Shown piece after piece: positions 1 through 8,119 of a DNA stretch of 64,000 nucleotides. Every line of letters begins with the position of its first letter. The stretch's first letter is position 1. The position numbers and the translations under genes are program-made. This stretch comes from Neisseria flavescens (GTDB taxonomy: Bacteria; Pseudomonadota; Gammaproteobacteria; Burkholderiales; Neisseriaceae). The notes beneath the pieces are model-generated. The model ran no database searches. It worked only from the letters and a program-made list of their open reading frames with translations, and was not told where the DNA came from. The stretch covers positions 2,046,001 to 2,110,000 of the forward strand of contig NZ_CP039886.1 of NCBI RefSeq assembly GCF_005221285.1, given 5' to 3'.

Positions 1-90
1 GGGCAGGCAAGCCGCATTTCCGGCGTAACCCCTGCCGCCGTCGCATTGCTGATGGTGCATTTGAAACGCGGGTTTAAAGATGCCAAGTAA
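1..90 (+). CDS. mnmG: tRNA uridine-5-carboxymethylaminomethyl enzyme MnmG, C-terminal end only
   Basis: The window opens inside this gene. Reading from base 1 gives 29 residues ending in HLKRGFKDAK before a TAA. The stretch RISGVTPAAVALLMVHLK matches the C-terminal helical domain of MnmG (GidA), the FAD-dependent enzyme that works with MnmE to modify the wobble uridine of several tRNAs. Only the last domain is visible, so the call rests on that tail. A DUS-type terminator follows within 20 bases. Confidence 0.75.
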   Translation, partial: GQASRISGVTPAAVALLMVHLKRGFKDAK

Positions 91-106
91 GGTTTAATCC
101 GAATAA

Positions 107-148
107 AGGCCGTCTGAAACCGAAAAACAGGTTTCAGACGGCCTTTTT
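107..148 (+). terminator. DUS inverted-repeat terminator after mnmG
   Basis: Two DUS copies in opposite orientation form a hairpin followed by a run of T. It sits just after the mnmG stop. The left arm is an exact AGGCCGTCTGAA. Confidence 0.8.
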
Positions 149-156
149 ATCAAACC

Positions 157-234
157 TGGAGCTAGAGAAGGGAATCGCCCCACTCCGGCCTTCGCGTTAC
201 GAATGCGCTGCTTTACTGACTGAGTTATAAAGAA
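157..234 (-). pseudogene. Decayed tRNA-Thr(CGT)-like sequence
   Basis: Read on the minus strand, this stretch has a D-arm (ACTCAGTCAGTAAAGCAG), an anticodon arm with CGT in a TTCGTAA loop, and a terminal CCA, closely resembling tRNA-Thr(CGT). The two halves of the acceptor stem do not pair (TTCTTTA on the 5' side), the top of the anticodon stem has an A-C mismatch, and the T-loop lacks the usual TTCGA. It therefore looks like a dead tRNA gene or a tRNA-derived integration scar rather than a working tRNA. Confidence 0.5.
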
Positions 235-348
235 AATAATTACTTCTTAGGTCAAGTTGTCATGTAAAAAATATGACGAATTTTAAAAAATTTTTTATAA
301 TGCTTAAATATTGGTTAACATTTTAGGAATTTAACAAATGAAAAAATA

Positions 349-960
349 TTGAAATGGGTCGCTATTGCTTTAGGCGGTTTATTTGTAATTGGTCTTTTTG
401 CTGGTAATAGTCATCAAGTCAATAACAATCAGCAAGGAAATGGGAGTCAGCAAGATAATACTGCCGTGCAGAAGGAATCAGTTTCCAATGGGGAAAATAC
501 TACAGATGCTAAAGTTGAGAAAGAACAATCAAATTGGAATTATGGAGAAAATAAAGATGAAATGAGAAATCAAACTTCTCATTGGGCTAGCATTCAATCA
601 GAAAACACTACAGAATTTGATTTCCCATATAACGGTGGTTCAAAGTTAGAAATCAGAATTCGGAAAAATCCGGAATATGGAAATGATGTAATTATTGGAA
701 TTTCAAAAGGGCAGTTTACATGCGGACTTGGTTGTAAAATGAAAGTAAAGTTTGATGATGGGGATATTCAGACTTTTAATATGGTTGGATCTGATGCAGG
801 AAATCATGACATTATCTTTATCAATGGTAGCAAATCCGTAACTAATTTTACAAAAAACTTGAAAAAGTCGAAAAAGGCTATAATTGAGGTTGAATTTTTC
901 CAAGCGGGGGCGCGCCAGTTCAAGTTCGACGTTTCAGGTTTAAAATGGGAATATTTCTAA
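349..960 (+). CDS. Membrane-anchored protein of unknown function with damaged start
   Basis: I do not recognise a named family. The reading frame opens at TTG 349 and gives 203 residues: a hydrophobic N-terminal segment (about residues 4-19), a low-complexity N/Q-rich linker (about 25-65), and a C-terminal domain of about 135 residues with a WNYG start, paired cysteines (TCGLGC) and the ending LKWEYF. The natural start appears to be the ATG at 338 (MKKILKW), but six A residues follow where seven would keep the frame, so that ATG runs into TGA after four codons. The gene is AT-rich, lacks DUS and sits next to a tRNA-like scar and an insertion sequence, which suggests acquired DNA. Expression could come from the TTG, or the A-tract may vary in length. 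Confidence 0.55.
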   Translation: MKWVAIALGGLFVIGLFAGNSHQVNNNQQGNGSQQDNTAVQKESVSNGENTTDAKVEKEQSNWNYGENKDEMRNQTSHWASIQSENTTEFDFPYNGGSKLEIRIRKNPEYGNDVIIGISKGQFTCGLGCKMKVKFDDGDIQTFNMVGSDAGNHDIIFINGSKSVTNFTKNLKKSKKAIIEVEFFQAGARQFKFDVSGLKWEYF

Positions 961-999
961 CTATCTGAAGAAATTGATAATTTTTAAATTCTTATAAAG

Positions 1000-1022
1000 A
1001 CCGCCTGGGAGGGCGGTTTTTA
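1000..1022 (+). terminator. Rho-independent terminator
   Basis: A GC-rich stem (CCGCC/GGCGG) with a short loop is followed by TTTTTAT, 40 bases after the stop of the upstream AT-rich gene. Confidence 0.75.
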
Positions 1023-1220
1023 TATTTTCAGGTATTTTTTTATTATTTAATTATTATATTTGGCAAAGCAACCGTTATCATATGCATAAACTGGTTTTTC
1101 AAAACAAAACTGTCTGAACAGTTTTAGAAATCCTTTAACAGTTGGTTGATTTACGGCCTTGATAAGGCGAATATTCAAATTGAACTGGCCCCCAAATCTT
1201 GGACACTCATAAAAGCCTAT

Positions 1221-2108
1221 TCAGGCACTCTGTGTAAGCCGGGTTCTGTATGCGACAGGACTCAGCTTTTTCAATTTCAAACTGCAACGCTCGCGGTTGT
1301 AGTAATCCATATAGTCATCTATCTGTTTCATCAATTCATCCACCGTCAATTCCCCTGCACGGTAGAAACACTCCGTCTTCAGCACCGCAAAGAAGCTTTC
1401 CATCGGTGCATTGTCCCAACAATTCGCCTTTCGCGACATGCTTTGAACCATGAAATACTCCGCAAGCAATTCCCTATACCCCGCCGTACGGTACAGCACA
1501 CCTTGGTCGGAATGAAGCATCGTTCCTTTATCAGTCAGCCGGGGTGCCGCTTTTTCGAGCATTTCCTTCACCATTTCACTGTCGGCTCTGCGGCTCATGG
1601 CGTAGGCGATGATTTCGCGGTTGAACAGGTCCAAGATCGGCGAGAGGTACAGTTTGCCGTCCTTTCCTTTGAGTTCGGTCACGTCGGTCAGCCATTTTTC
1701 GTTGGGCTTTCGGGCTTTGAACCGGCGTTTGAGGAGGTGTTCCGATATTTCGCCCATGGCGGGATGGCGGTAGGCTTTTTTTGCCCGTATGAGGGCTTTC
1801 AGTCCTAGCTGCCTCATCAGCCGCGCCACTTTTTTGCGGTTCCAACCTAATGCTGCTGCAATGCGCCTTTGCCCGTAGCGTCCTTTATGCCGTTCGTAGA
1901 TTTCGGCGATAAGGGCTTTGTCGGCTTCATTGGGGTCGGGTCGGTCCTGATGATGGTAGTAAAAGCTGCTTTTGGGCAGGTTTGCGATGTGCAGCAGGTA
2001 TTTGAGCGGGTGTTGCGCCCTCAGTGTTTGGACGGTTTGGCTTTGTCCTTTTCGGTCTGTTTTTTGCTGAGGGCTTTTAACTCCTTTAGGTAGGCAACCT
2101 TTGCGCGC
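1221..2108 (-). CDS. IS3-family transposase OrfB (DDE integrase)
   Basis: This is the catalytic half of the transposase. The RNase H-like core shows the DDE residues in TDVTEL, HSDQG and MESFFAVLKTE, followed by the Y-N-x-x-R type ending (YYNRERCSLKL) common in IS3 OrfB proteins. The open frame extends upstream to 2411, but that part overlaps orfA in another frame and is not typical coding sequence; the upper limit given is only where the OrfB-like sequence begins to be plausible. It lies in the -1 frame relative to orfA, as expected for production of an OrfAB fusion by frameshifting. Confidence 0.8.
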   Translation of the reverse strand, partial: ARKGCLPKGVKSPQQKTDRKGQSQTVQTLRAQHPLKYLLHIANLPKSSFYYHHQDRPDPNEADKALIAEIYERHKGRYGQRRIAAALGWNRKKVARLMRQLGLKALIRAKKAYRHPAMGEISEHLLKRRFKARKPNEKWLTDVTELKGKDGKLYLSPILDLFNREIIAYAMSRRADSEMVKEMLEKAAPRLTDKGTMLHSDQGVLYRTAGYRELLAEYFMVQSMSRKANCWDNAPMESFFAVLKTECFYRAGELTVDELMKQIDDYMDYYNRERCSLKLKKLSPVAYRTRLTQSA

Positions 2109-2371
2109 ATATAGCACAACTCTTCGATAAGCTCTGCCTGTGTTTTTTCGTGGTCGGGTTTGTCGGCGATGAAGGGGTTTTTGCGGTGTTGGGGCATGGT
2201 TTTGGATTGGGGATGTTCGAGTGCGCCGATGCCGCCTTCTTGATAGGCGCGTATCCATCGTCGCAGGTTGGTTCGGGAAATGCCGTAGTGGTCTGCGGTA
2301 CGCTGTTGACTGCGTATGTGCAGGTAGTGGAGTACGGCTTGGTATTTGAAGTGTAATGTATATTTGCTCAT
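2021..2371 (-). CDS. IS3-family transposase OrfA (helix-turn-helix)
   Basis: The 116-residue protein begins MSKYTLHFKYQAV and carries a helix-turn-helix (about residues 20-45, with YGISRTNLRRW) followed by a coiled-coil-like region (about 75-115) that would serve as the leucine-zipper-type dimer segment. It binds the terminal repeats and regulates transposition. A run of A residues around codons for SKKQ near its end, where orfB is open in the -1 frame, is the likely slippage site, though it is not a perfect A-AAA-AAG heptamer. Confidence 0.8.
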   Translation of the reverse strand: MSKYTLHFKYQAVLHYLHIRSQQRTADHYGISRTNLRRWIRAYQEGGIGALEHPQSKTMPQHRKNPFIADKPDHEKTQAELIEELCYMRAKVAYLKELKALSKKQTEKDKAKPSKH

Positions 2372-2447
2372 AAAAAAACTGCACCTTGTGAGTTGGAGGG
2401 GGGGTGTCCAACTTTTGGGGTGCAGTTCAAATTGCCGTAATCAGCCT

Positions 2448-3038
2448 TCAGGGCCGTCTGAATTTCAATACGCCAAGCTCGGAGACAAAGCCGTTTAGGG
2501 GGATGTCGTGGGGTTCGGTCGGCAGGGTGTCGGTCAGTTGGCAGCCGAAGCCTACACCCAGGGTTTGGGTTTGCAGGCGGTATTTCATGGCGGAGAGGGT
2601 GGCATCGTAATAGCCGCCGGCCTGTCCGAGGCGGTAGCCGCGTTTGTCGATGCCGACGATGGGGACCAGCAGCAAACTGAGTTGGTGGACGCGGATTTTT
2701 TTGCCGGTAAATTGGGGGACGCTCAATTTGGCGCGGCCGCGTTTGCGTTCTTGTTTGGCGCCGTCGGCAGGGTAGGGGGTGAACCACATCCGCCGGGTGT
2801 TCGGTTCGATATAGGGCAGGTAGAGTTTTGCGCCGCGTTTTTGTGCGGCACGGACAAAGCCGTCCAATCGCAATTCCTTGCCTATCGGCCAATATACGCC
2901 GATTTTCCGTCCTTTTTTGATGTAGGGTTTGAGTAGGCGGCTGATGTTTTCGGTGGCGGCGTTTCGCTCGTCTGCGCCCATTTGGGCGCGTGCGCGGCGG
3001 AACTGTTTGCGTAATGCCGATTTGGCGGGATTTCTCAT
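2448..3038 (-). CDS. fau: 5-formyltetrahydrofolate cyclo-ligase
   Basis: This cytosolic enzyme converts 5-formyl-THF to 5,10-methenyl-THF with ATP, returning a storage folate to the one-carbon pool. The 196-residue length is normal for the family. The N-terminal basic helix (KSALRKQFRRARAQ), the substrate loop (GVYWPIGKELRL) and the C-terminal LGQAGGYYDATL motif that binds the nucleotide phosphates are all present. The insertion sequence ends 18 bases past the stop, so the coding region is untouched but its native terminator may have been displaced. Confidence 0.9.
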   Translation of the reverse strand: MRNPAKSALRKQFRRARAQMGADERNAATENISRLLKPYIKKGRKIGVYWPIGKELRLDGFVRAAQKRGAKLYLPYIEPNTRRMWFTPYPADGAKQERKRGRAKLSVPQFTGKKIRVHQLSLLLVPIVGIDKRGYRLGQAGGYYDATLSAMKYRLQTQTLGVGFGCQLTDTLPTEPHDIPLNGFVSELGVLKFRRP

Positions 3039-3116
3039 TTTCAGACGGCCTTTCGGGATTGCGGTAGAATGTTGCGATTATAACGATTTTATTAACATTC
3101 AAACAGGACGCACACG

Positions 3117-3359
3117 ATGTGGCACATTGTCGCCATCGGCTATCTTTTTGTTGCCGTGATGTTTTCCGCCGCGCAGCCGAGTATTGCGCGCGCGTTGATT
3201 TATTTGGTTTTTTGGGCAGTGTTGCCCACTGTGTTCATAGTCTTTGTCGTGACCATCCGTCGCCGCAACCGCCTGATGAAACGGCAGGAGCAGGCGGAGT
3301 TTGAAGCGGCCTGCCAAAAGGCGGTAGAGGCGGATGAAAAACAGGATGGAAAGGTATAA
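3117..3359 (+). CDS. Small two-segment inner-membrane protein, unknown function
   Basis: An 80-residue protein with two hydrophobic stretches (about residues 4-17 and 22-46) followed by a charged cytoplasmic tail rich in K, E and Q. It is transcribed divergently from fau. I do not recognise a domain; its codon use resembles the neighbouring housekeeping genes, so it is probably a real Neisseria gene rather than a chance ORF. Confidence 0.6.
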   Translation: MWHIVAIGYLFVAVMFSAAQPSIARALIYLVFWAVLPTVFIVFVVTIRRRNRLMKRQEQAEFEAACQKAVEADEKQDGKV

Positions 3360-3533
3360 AATCCCTTTTCAGACGGCATCTTATCCGCTATAATCCGTCA
3401 GTTTTCCATTTCGGAAACACACTATTCTTTTAAACTTATGCCCACTTTCGCCGAAGGGTGCTTGACAATAGGCGCAGCCTATCAAGTTCTATGCGATTGA
3501 ATGTGTGCCCTTAACCCTTTCAAGGAAATCAAA

Positions 3534-4262
3534 ATGTCTCAAATTACTATGCGTCAGATGATTGAAGCCGGTGTTCACTTCGGTCACCAAACCCGTTTCT
3601 GGAACCCGAAAATGGCTCAATACATTTTCGGTGCGCGCAACAAAATCCATATCGTAAACCTGGAAAAAACCCTGCCGATGTTCCAAGAGGCGCAAGAAGC
3701 CGTACGTCGTCTGGTTGCCAACAAAGGTACAGTATTGTTCGTAGGTACCAAACGCCAAGCCCGCGACATCATCCGCGAAGAAGCTACCCGTGCCGGTATG
3801 CCTTTCGTTGATTACCGCTGGTTGGGTGGTATGCTGACTAACTACAAAACCGTTAAGCAATCCATCAAACGCCTGGAAGAAAAAACTGCTGCCCTGGAAA
3901 ACGCTGCTGAAGGCGGTTTCAACAAAAAAGAAATTCTGGAAATGCAACGCGACGTTGAAAAACTGGAACGTTCTTTGGGCGGTATCAAAAACATGAAAGG
4001 CCTGCCTGACGCGATTTTCGTTATCGATACCGGCTACCAAAAAGGTACTCTGGTTGAAGCTGAAAAACTGGGCATCCCTGTTATCGCCGTAGTCGATACC
4101 AACAACAGCCCTGACGGCGTGAAATACGTTATCCCCGGTAACGATGACTCCGCCAAAGCTATCCGCCTGTACTGCCGTGGCATCGCCGACGCAGTTTTGG
4201 AAGGTAAAAACCAAGCGCTGCAAGAAACTGTAGCCGCTGCCCAAGAAGCTGCTGCCGAGTAA
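3534..4262 (+). CDS. rpsB: 30S ribosomal protein S2
   Basis: A 242-residue S2 protein that joins the 30S subunit late and helps anchor S1. The start MSQITMRQMIEAGVHFGHQ and the conserved WLGGMLTN and IAVVDTN blocks are typical. ATG 3534 is chosen over the upstream in-frame ATG at 3501 because AAGGAA lies eight bases before it and the family begins with this sequence. It is followed by tsf, the usual bacterial pairing. Confidence 0.95.
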   Translation: MSQITMRQMIEAGVHFGHQTRFWNPKMAQYIFGARNKIHIVNLEKTLPMFQEAQEAVRRLVANKGTVLFVGTKRQARDIIREEATRAGMPFVDYRWLGGMLTNYKTVKQSIKRLEEKTAALENAAEGGFNKKEILEMQRDVEKLERSLGGIKNMKGLPDAIFVIDTGYQKGTLVEAEKLGIPVIAVVDTNNSPDGVKYVIPGNDDSAKAIRLYCRGIADAVLEGKNQALQETVAAAQEAAAE

Positions 4263-4277
4263 TTCGGTATACATGAA

Positions 4278-4299
4278 GAGGGGCGTTATGCCCCTTTTC
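4278..4299 (+). terminator. Hairpin between rpsB and tsf
   Basis: An AGGGGC..GCCCCT stem followed by TTTTCT just after rpsB. It may attenuate transcription into tsf rather than end it completely. Confidence 0.5.
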
Positions 4300-4386
4300 T
4301 CAAATCCCGTTCTGAAATCCGTTTCAGACGGTCACTATTTCCAAACACGGCAATGGCCGTGTTCCCAAAAATCTAGGAGATTCAAA

Positions 4387-5241
4387 ATGGCAGAAATTAC
4401 TGCAAAAATGGTTGCCGATCTGCGCGCCGCTACCGGCCTGGGCATGATGGAATGCAAAAAAGCCTTGGTTGAAGCTGAAGGCAACTTCGACAAAGCCGAA
4501 GAAATCCTGCGTATCAAATCCGGTGCGAAAGCCGGCAAACTGGCCGGCCGTACCGCTGCCGAAGGCGTATTGGCTTACGCGATCAACGGCAATGTCGGCG
4601 CATTGGTCGAAGTAAACTGCGAAACCGACTTCGTTGCCAAAGATGCCGGCTTCGTAGAATTTGCCAACTTCGTTGCTAAAACCGCTGCCGAGAAAAAACC
4701 GGCTTCTGTTGAAGAACTGAGCGAACTGGTTGAAGCAGAACGCAAAGCCATCATCGCCAAATTGGGCGAAAATATGTCTGTCCGCCGCTTCCAAGTGATC
4801 GACACTGCCAACCAACTGGTTGCCTACATCCACGGCGCATTGGCGACCGAAGGCGTATTGGTCGAGTTCAAAGGCTCTGAAGACGTAGCACGCAAAATCG
4901 GTATGCACATCGTTGCCGCCAAACCGCAATGCGTAAGCGAAGCCGAAGTAGATGCCGAAACCGTTGAAAAAGAACGCCACATCTACACCGAACAAGCCAT
5001 CGCTTCCGGCAAACCTGCCGACATCGCCGCCAAAATGGTTGAAGGCCGTATCCGCAAATTCTTGGCCGAAATCACTCTGAACGGCCAAGCGTTCGTGATG
5101 AACCCCGACCAAACTGTTGCCCAATTCGCTAAAGAAAACGGCACTGAAGTGGTCAGCTTCGTACGCTACAAAGTAGGCGACGGTATCGAGAAAAAAGCCG
5201 TCGATTACGCGGCAGAAGTAGCCGCTGCCGCCAAAGTGTAA
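4387..5241 (+). CDS. tsf: Translation elongation factor Ts
   Basis: EF-Ts is the nucleotide exchange factor that releases GDP from EF-Tu. The 284-residue protein starts MAEITAKMVADLRAATGLGMMECKKAL (the N-terminal UBA-like domain), and has the TDFVA motif that inserts into EF-Tu (NCETDFVAKD). ATG 4387, preceded by TAGGAGA, is the start; the open frame extends 38 codons further upstream, but those residues are unlike the family. It lies 124 bases after rpsB. Confidence 0.95.
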   Translation: MAEITAKMVADLRAATGLGMMECKKALVEAEGNFDKAEEILRIKSGAKAGKLAGRTAAEGVLAYAINGNVGALVEVNCETDFVAKDAGFVEFANFVAKTAAEKKPASVEELSELVEAERKAIIAKLGENMSVRRFQVIDTANQLVAYIHGALATEGVLVEFKGSEDVARKIGMHIVAAKPQCVSEAEVDAETVEKERHIYTEQAIASGKPADIAAKMVEGRIRKFLAEITLNGQAFVMNPDQTVAQFAKENGTEVVSFVRYKVGDGIEKKAVDYAAEVAAAAKV

Positions 5242-5258
5242 GGCACTTATGAAAAAGA

Positions 5259-5298
5259 AAGCACCTGGATTCCAAACGAATCAGGGTGCTTTTTTTTG
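5259..5298 (+). terminator. Rho-independent terminator after tsf
   Basis: An AAGCACCTG..CAGGGTGCTT stem runs straight into eight T residues, 18 bases after the tsf stop. Confidence 0.85.
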
Positions 5299-5484
5299 GG
5301 AAAGGCCCATATTTTCCGGCGGCAGGGTTCAAATGCCCGCCCCGCCCGAAAACAGCGGCGGCAAATTCAGCCGCCCGTTTTCACACCGCCGGCACGCCGC
5401 ATACGCCCCACCAAGGCATACACCTTTCAGACGGCATCCCGCCCGGAAGCCGGCAACATCCCCAACGAGAAAGCAGAATATCCC

Positions 5485-6204
5485 ATGACACAGCAAATCA
5501 AATACAAACGCGTATTACTGAAACTCTCCGGCGAATCCCTGATGGGTTCCGATCCGTTCGGCATCAATCACGATACCATCGTTCAAACTGTCGGCGAAAT
5601 TGCCGAAGTCGTTAAAATGGGCGTGCAAGTCGGTATCGTTGTCGGCGGCGGCAATATTTTCCGCGGCGTATCCGCACAAGCAGGCAGCATGGATCGCGCC
5701 ACTGCCGACTACATGGGCATGATGGCAACCGTAATGAACGCGTTGGCACTCAAAGACGCATTTGAAACTTTGGGCATCAAAGCGCGCGTACAATCCGCAC
5801 TGTCCATGCAGCAAATCGCTGAAACTTACGCCCGTCCTAAAGCCATTCAATATTTGGAAGAAGGCAAAGTCGTGATTTTCGCTGCCGGTACCGGTAACCC
5901 GTTCTTCACAACCGACACTGCCGCCGCATTGCGCGGTGCGGAAATGAACTGCGACGTGATGCTCAAAGCCACCAATGTTGACGGCGTGTACACCGCAGAC
6001 CCGAAAAAAGACCCGTCCGCCACGCGCTACGAAACCATTACCTTTGACGAAGCCTTGAACAAAAACCTTAAAGTGATGGATGCCACCGCCTTCGCCCTCT
6101 GCCGCGAACGCAAGCTCAATATCGTCGTCTTCGGCATTGCTAAAGAAGGCTCACTCAAACGCGTAATAACCGGTGAAAACGAAGGTACACTGGTTCACTG
6201 CTAA
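5485..6204 (+). CDS. pyrH: UMP kinase
   Basis: PyrH is the hexameric bacterial kinase that turns UMP into UDP for pyrimidine nucleotide synthesis. The protein has 239 residues, a typical length. The amino-acid-kinase fold shows in LKLSGESLMG near the N-terminus, the GGGNIFRG loop, and FAAGTGNPFFTTDTAAALRG in the UMP-binding part. ATG 5485 was chosen because the family starts MTQQ..YKRVLLKLSG; the frame stays open 63 codons further upstream without family similarity. Confidence 0.95.
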   Translation: MTQQIKYKRVLLKLSGESLMGSDPFGINHDTIVQTVGEIAEVVKMGVQVGIVVGGGNIFRGVSAQAGSMDRATADYMGMMATVMNALALKDAFETLGIKARVQSALSMQQIAETYARPKAIQYLEEGKVVIFAAGTGNPFFTTDTAAALRGAEMNCDVMLKATNVDGVYTADPKKDPSATRYETITFDEALNKNLKVMDATAFALCRERKLNIVVFGIAKEGSLKRVITGENEGTLVHC

Positions 6205-6212
6205 TCATTGAA

Positions 6213-6265
6213 AGGCCGTCTGAAACAGCCGAACGAGATACATTCGGCTTTCAGACGGCCTTTTA
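6213..6265 (+). terminator. DUS inverted-repeat terminator after pyrH
   Basis: Inverted DUS copies flank a second stem (GCCGAA..TTCGGC) and are followed by TTTTATTTT. Confidence 0.85.
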
Positions 6266-6366
6266 TTTTCAGTCGGTTGCGTGGGCATTGGCTCATGGTT
6301 TGAAAAGGTTAAGAACTTGCTTGACCATAATCCCAAACCGACAATTCGATAACAAAAGGATACTCC

Positions 6367-6837
6367 ATGAATATCACCGTCTTGGCTGTCGGCACGAAAA
6401 TGCCGCGTTGGGTGGATGAAGCTGTCGGCGAGTACGCCAAACGCTTCGGGCGCGATGTCAATTATGCGCTGAAAGAAATCAAGCCAGAGAAACGCGGCGC
6501 GGGTGTGAATGCGGCTCAGGGCATGGCGGCTGAAGAAAAACGCCTGTTGGAAGCCATACCGCAGGGCGCGTTTTTGGTGGTATTGGATGAGCGCGGCAAA
6601 GCGCCGACTTCGGTCGAGTTGGCGCAACATTTGAAAGGCTGGCAGCAAAACGGCGAACACGTCTGTTTTATTATCGGCGGCGCAGACGGCATGACCGACC
6701 GTTTGAAACAGCAGGCAAACATGATGATGCGCCTTTCCAGCCTGACCTTGCCGCACGGCATGGTGCGCGTTTTATTGACCGAGCAGCTTTATCGCGCCGT
6801 TTCGATTTTGCACAACCATCCTTATCATCGGGAATAA
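6367..6837 (+). CDS. rlmH: 23S rRNA (pseudouridine1915-N3)-methyltransferase
   Basis: RlmH is a small SPOUT-class enzyme that methylates pseudouridine 1915 in helix 69 of 23S rRNA on the assembled ribosome, using S-adenosylmethionine. Its 156 residues match the family length. The trefoil-knot cofactor site is visible as FIIGGADGM (about residues 103-111) and the C-terminal LTEQLYRA..HNHPYHRE is the family signature tail. It stands alone between a terminator and pyrE. Confidence 0.95.
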   Translation: MNITVLAVGTKMPRWVDEAVGEYAKRFGRDVNYALKEIKPEKRGAGVNAAQGMAAEEKRLLEAIPQGAFLVVLDERGKAPTSVELAQHLKGWQQNGEHVCFIIGGADGMTDRLKQQANMMMRLSSLTLPHGMVRVLLTEQLYRAVSILHNHPYHRE

Positions 6838-6982
6838 TCCGTTTTGATTGCCGGGATAAGACGGTAATGCCGCCTTGTCGGTTAAAAGCAGGGTTGAACC
6901 TGCTTTCAGACGGCCTGATTTTTCCGCATGAATCCTTTATAATCGTTTCTTTGATAAATCAACATCTTTCGAGAGAACCCAA

Positions 6983-7624
6983 ATGTCCGATTTCCGTCAA
7001 GACTTCCTCAAATTCGCTTTGGCACAAAACGTGTTGAAATTCGGCGAATTTACGACTAAGGCCGGCCGTCAGTCGCCTTATTTTTTCAATGCCGGTTTGT
7101 TTAATGACGGCGCATCGACTTTGCAACTGGCGAAATTTTACGCCGAAGCCATTATTGCCAGCGGCGTGAAGTTCGATATGCTGTTCGGCCCAGCCTATAA
7201 AGGCATTATTTTGGCGGCGGCAACAGCGATGATGTTGGCGGAAAAAGGCGTAAACGTACCGTTTGCCTACAACCGCAAAGAAGCCAAAGACCACGGCGAG
7301 GGCGGTGTGTTGGTGGGTGCGCCTTTGAAGGGTCGCGTGCTGATTATCGATGATGTAATTTCCGCCGGTACATCCGTGCGCGAGTCGGTCAAACTGATTG
7401 AGGCCGAAGGCGCAACGCCTGCCGCAGTGGCCATTGCGCTCGACCGCATGGAAAAAGGCACGGGTGAATTGTCGGCGGTGCAGGAAGTCGAAAAACAATA
7501 CGGCCTGCCGGTGGTTTCGATTGCCAACTTGAACGACTTGTTCACGCTCTTGCAAAACAATGCCGAATTTGGCGGCTTCTTCGAGCCGGTCAAAGCCTAT
7601 CGCGAACGTTACGGCGCGGTTTAA
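6983..7624 (+). CDS. pyrE: Orotate phosphoribosyltransferase
   Basis: PyrE joins orotate to PRPP to give OMP, the fifth step of de novo pyrimidine synthesis. The protein has 213 residues, with the N-terminal orotate hood (FGEFTTKAGRQSPYFFN) and the PRPP-binding motif VLIIDDVISAGTS at about residues 114-126. It is the second pyrimidine gene in the window, after pyrH, but in its own transcription unit. Confidence 0.95.
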   Translation: MSDFRQDFLKFALAQNVLKFGEFTTKAGRQSPYFFNAGLFNDGASTLQLAKFYAEAIIASGVKFDMLFGPAYKGIILAAATAMMLAEKGVNVPFAYNRKEAKDHGEGGVLVGAPLKGRVLIIDDVISAGTSVRESVKLIEAEGATPAAVAIALDRMEKGTGELSAVQEVEKQYGLPVVSIANLNDLFTLLQNNAEFGGFFEPVKAYRERYGAV

Positions 7625-7641
7625 ACCATAACATCATGCTC

Positions 7642-7672
7642 AGGTCGTCTGAAACATTTTTCAGACGGCCTG
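7642..7672 (+). terminator. DUS-type hairpin after pyrE
   Basis: An inverted pair whose left arm is AGGTCGTCTGAA (the variant typical of the N. mucosa group) and whose right arm is the ordinary AG form. The T-run is short. Confidence 0.6.
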
Positions 7673-7723
7673 AAACATTGGCTAAAATATATTTTTGATT
7701 CAATACACTTACGGAAAATACTC

Positions 7724-8119
7724 ATGCCTGCTTGTTCTTGTCCTCATTGTAAAACACCGCATTGGGTGAAAGATGCCCAGTTGAACGTGGCGCAGGGTTT
7801 CGTGGTCTGCACGCGTTGTTCGGGGATGTTTAAGGCCAAGGATTATTTGTCGGGCAACCTGCCGGCCGATCCGGCCCATCTGCCTGTGGCGGTAACGGAT
7901 GTGCGTCTTGTGCATAACATCGGCGTGCAAATCCTCAAACATTCCAAACTCTCGCGCAAAGAAATTTCCGATTTGCTCAATAGCGCGCTCAAGGAAGAGC
8001 CCAAGGCGGAAGAGCAAGCGGCGGTCAAAACGCGCAAGGAAGGTTTCAACTGGACGTTGGCATCGCTGATTGCGCTGACGGTTTTGATTATGCAACTCTT
8101 TTATCTTGCCCTGCTATGA
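7724..8119 (+). CDS. Zinc-ribbon membrane protein
   Basis: A 131-residue protein with an N-terminal zinc ribbon formed by two CxxC pairs (CPHC near residue 6 and CTRC near residue 29), as in the MJ0042-type domain, a charged middle, and one transmembrane segment at the very C-terminus (about 108-130). The function is not known. The stop overlaps the argA start by four bases (ATGA), so the two are translationally coupled. Confidence 0.7.
   Translation: MPACSCPHCKTPHWVKDAQLNVAQGFVVCTRCSGMFKAKDYLSGNLPADPAHLPVAVTDVRLVHNIGVQILKHSKLSRKEISDLLNSALKEEPKAEEQAAVKTRKEGFNWTLASLIALTVLIMQLFYLALL

Larger units (their letters stand above)
1181..2429 (-). mobile_element. IS3-family insertion sequence (IS150-like), complete
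   Basis: The element is 1249 bases and bounded by imperfect terminal inverted repeats that begin TGAACTG and continue CCCCAAA..TTGGACAC at both ends (1181-1207 and 2404-2429). The flanking trinucleotide AAT (1178-1180 and 2430-2432) is a target duplication of the size usual for IS3. It carries two overlapping transposase frames on the minus strand. Both TIRs, the duplication and the frames are intact, so the copy may still be active. It landed just beyond the 3' end of fau. Confidence 0.85.

Noticed and set aside
2368..3102. A 244-codon frame antisense-shifted over fau
   Set aside because: Arg/Pro-rich shadow of fau in another frame.
3462..3493. A TTGACA upstream of rpsB as a promoter
   Set aside because: No convincing -10 hexamer at 16-18 bases; the real promoter could not be fixed.
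3489..4274. A 261-codon frame antisense to rpsB, and a similar one antisense to tsf (4324-5124)
   Set aside because: Phe/Val/Gly-rich translations typical of the shadow of highly expressed genes.
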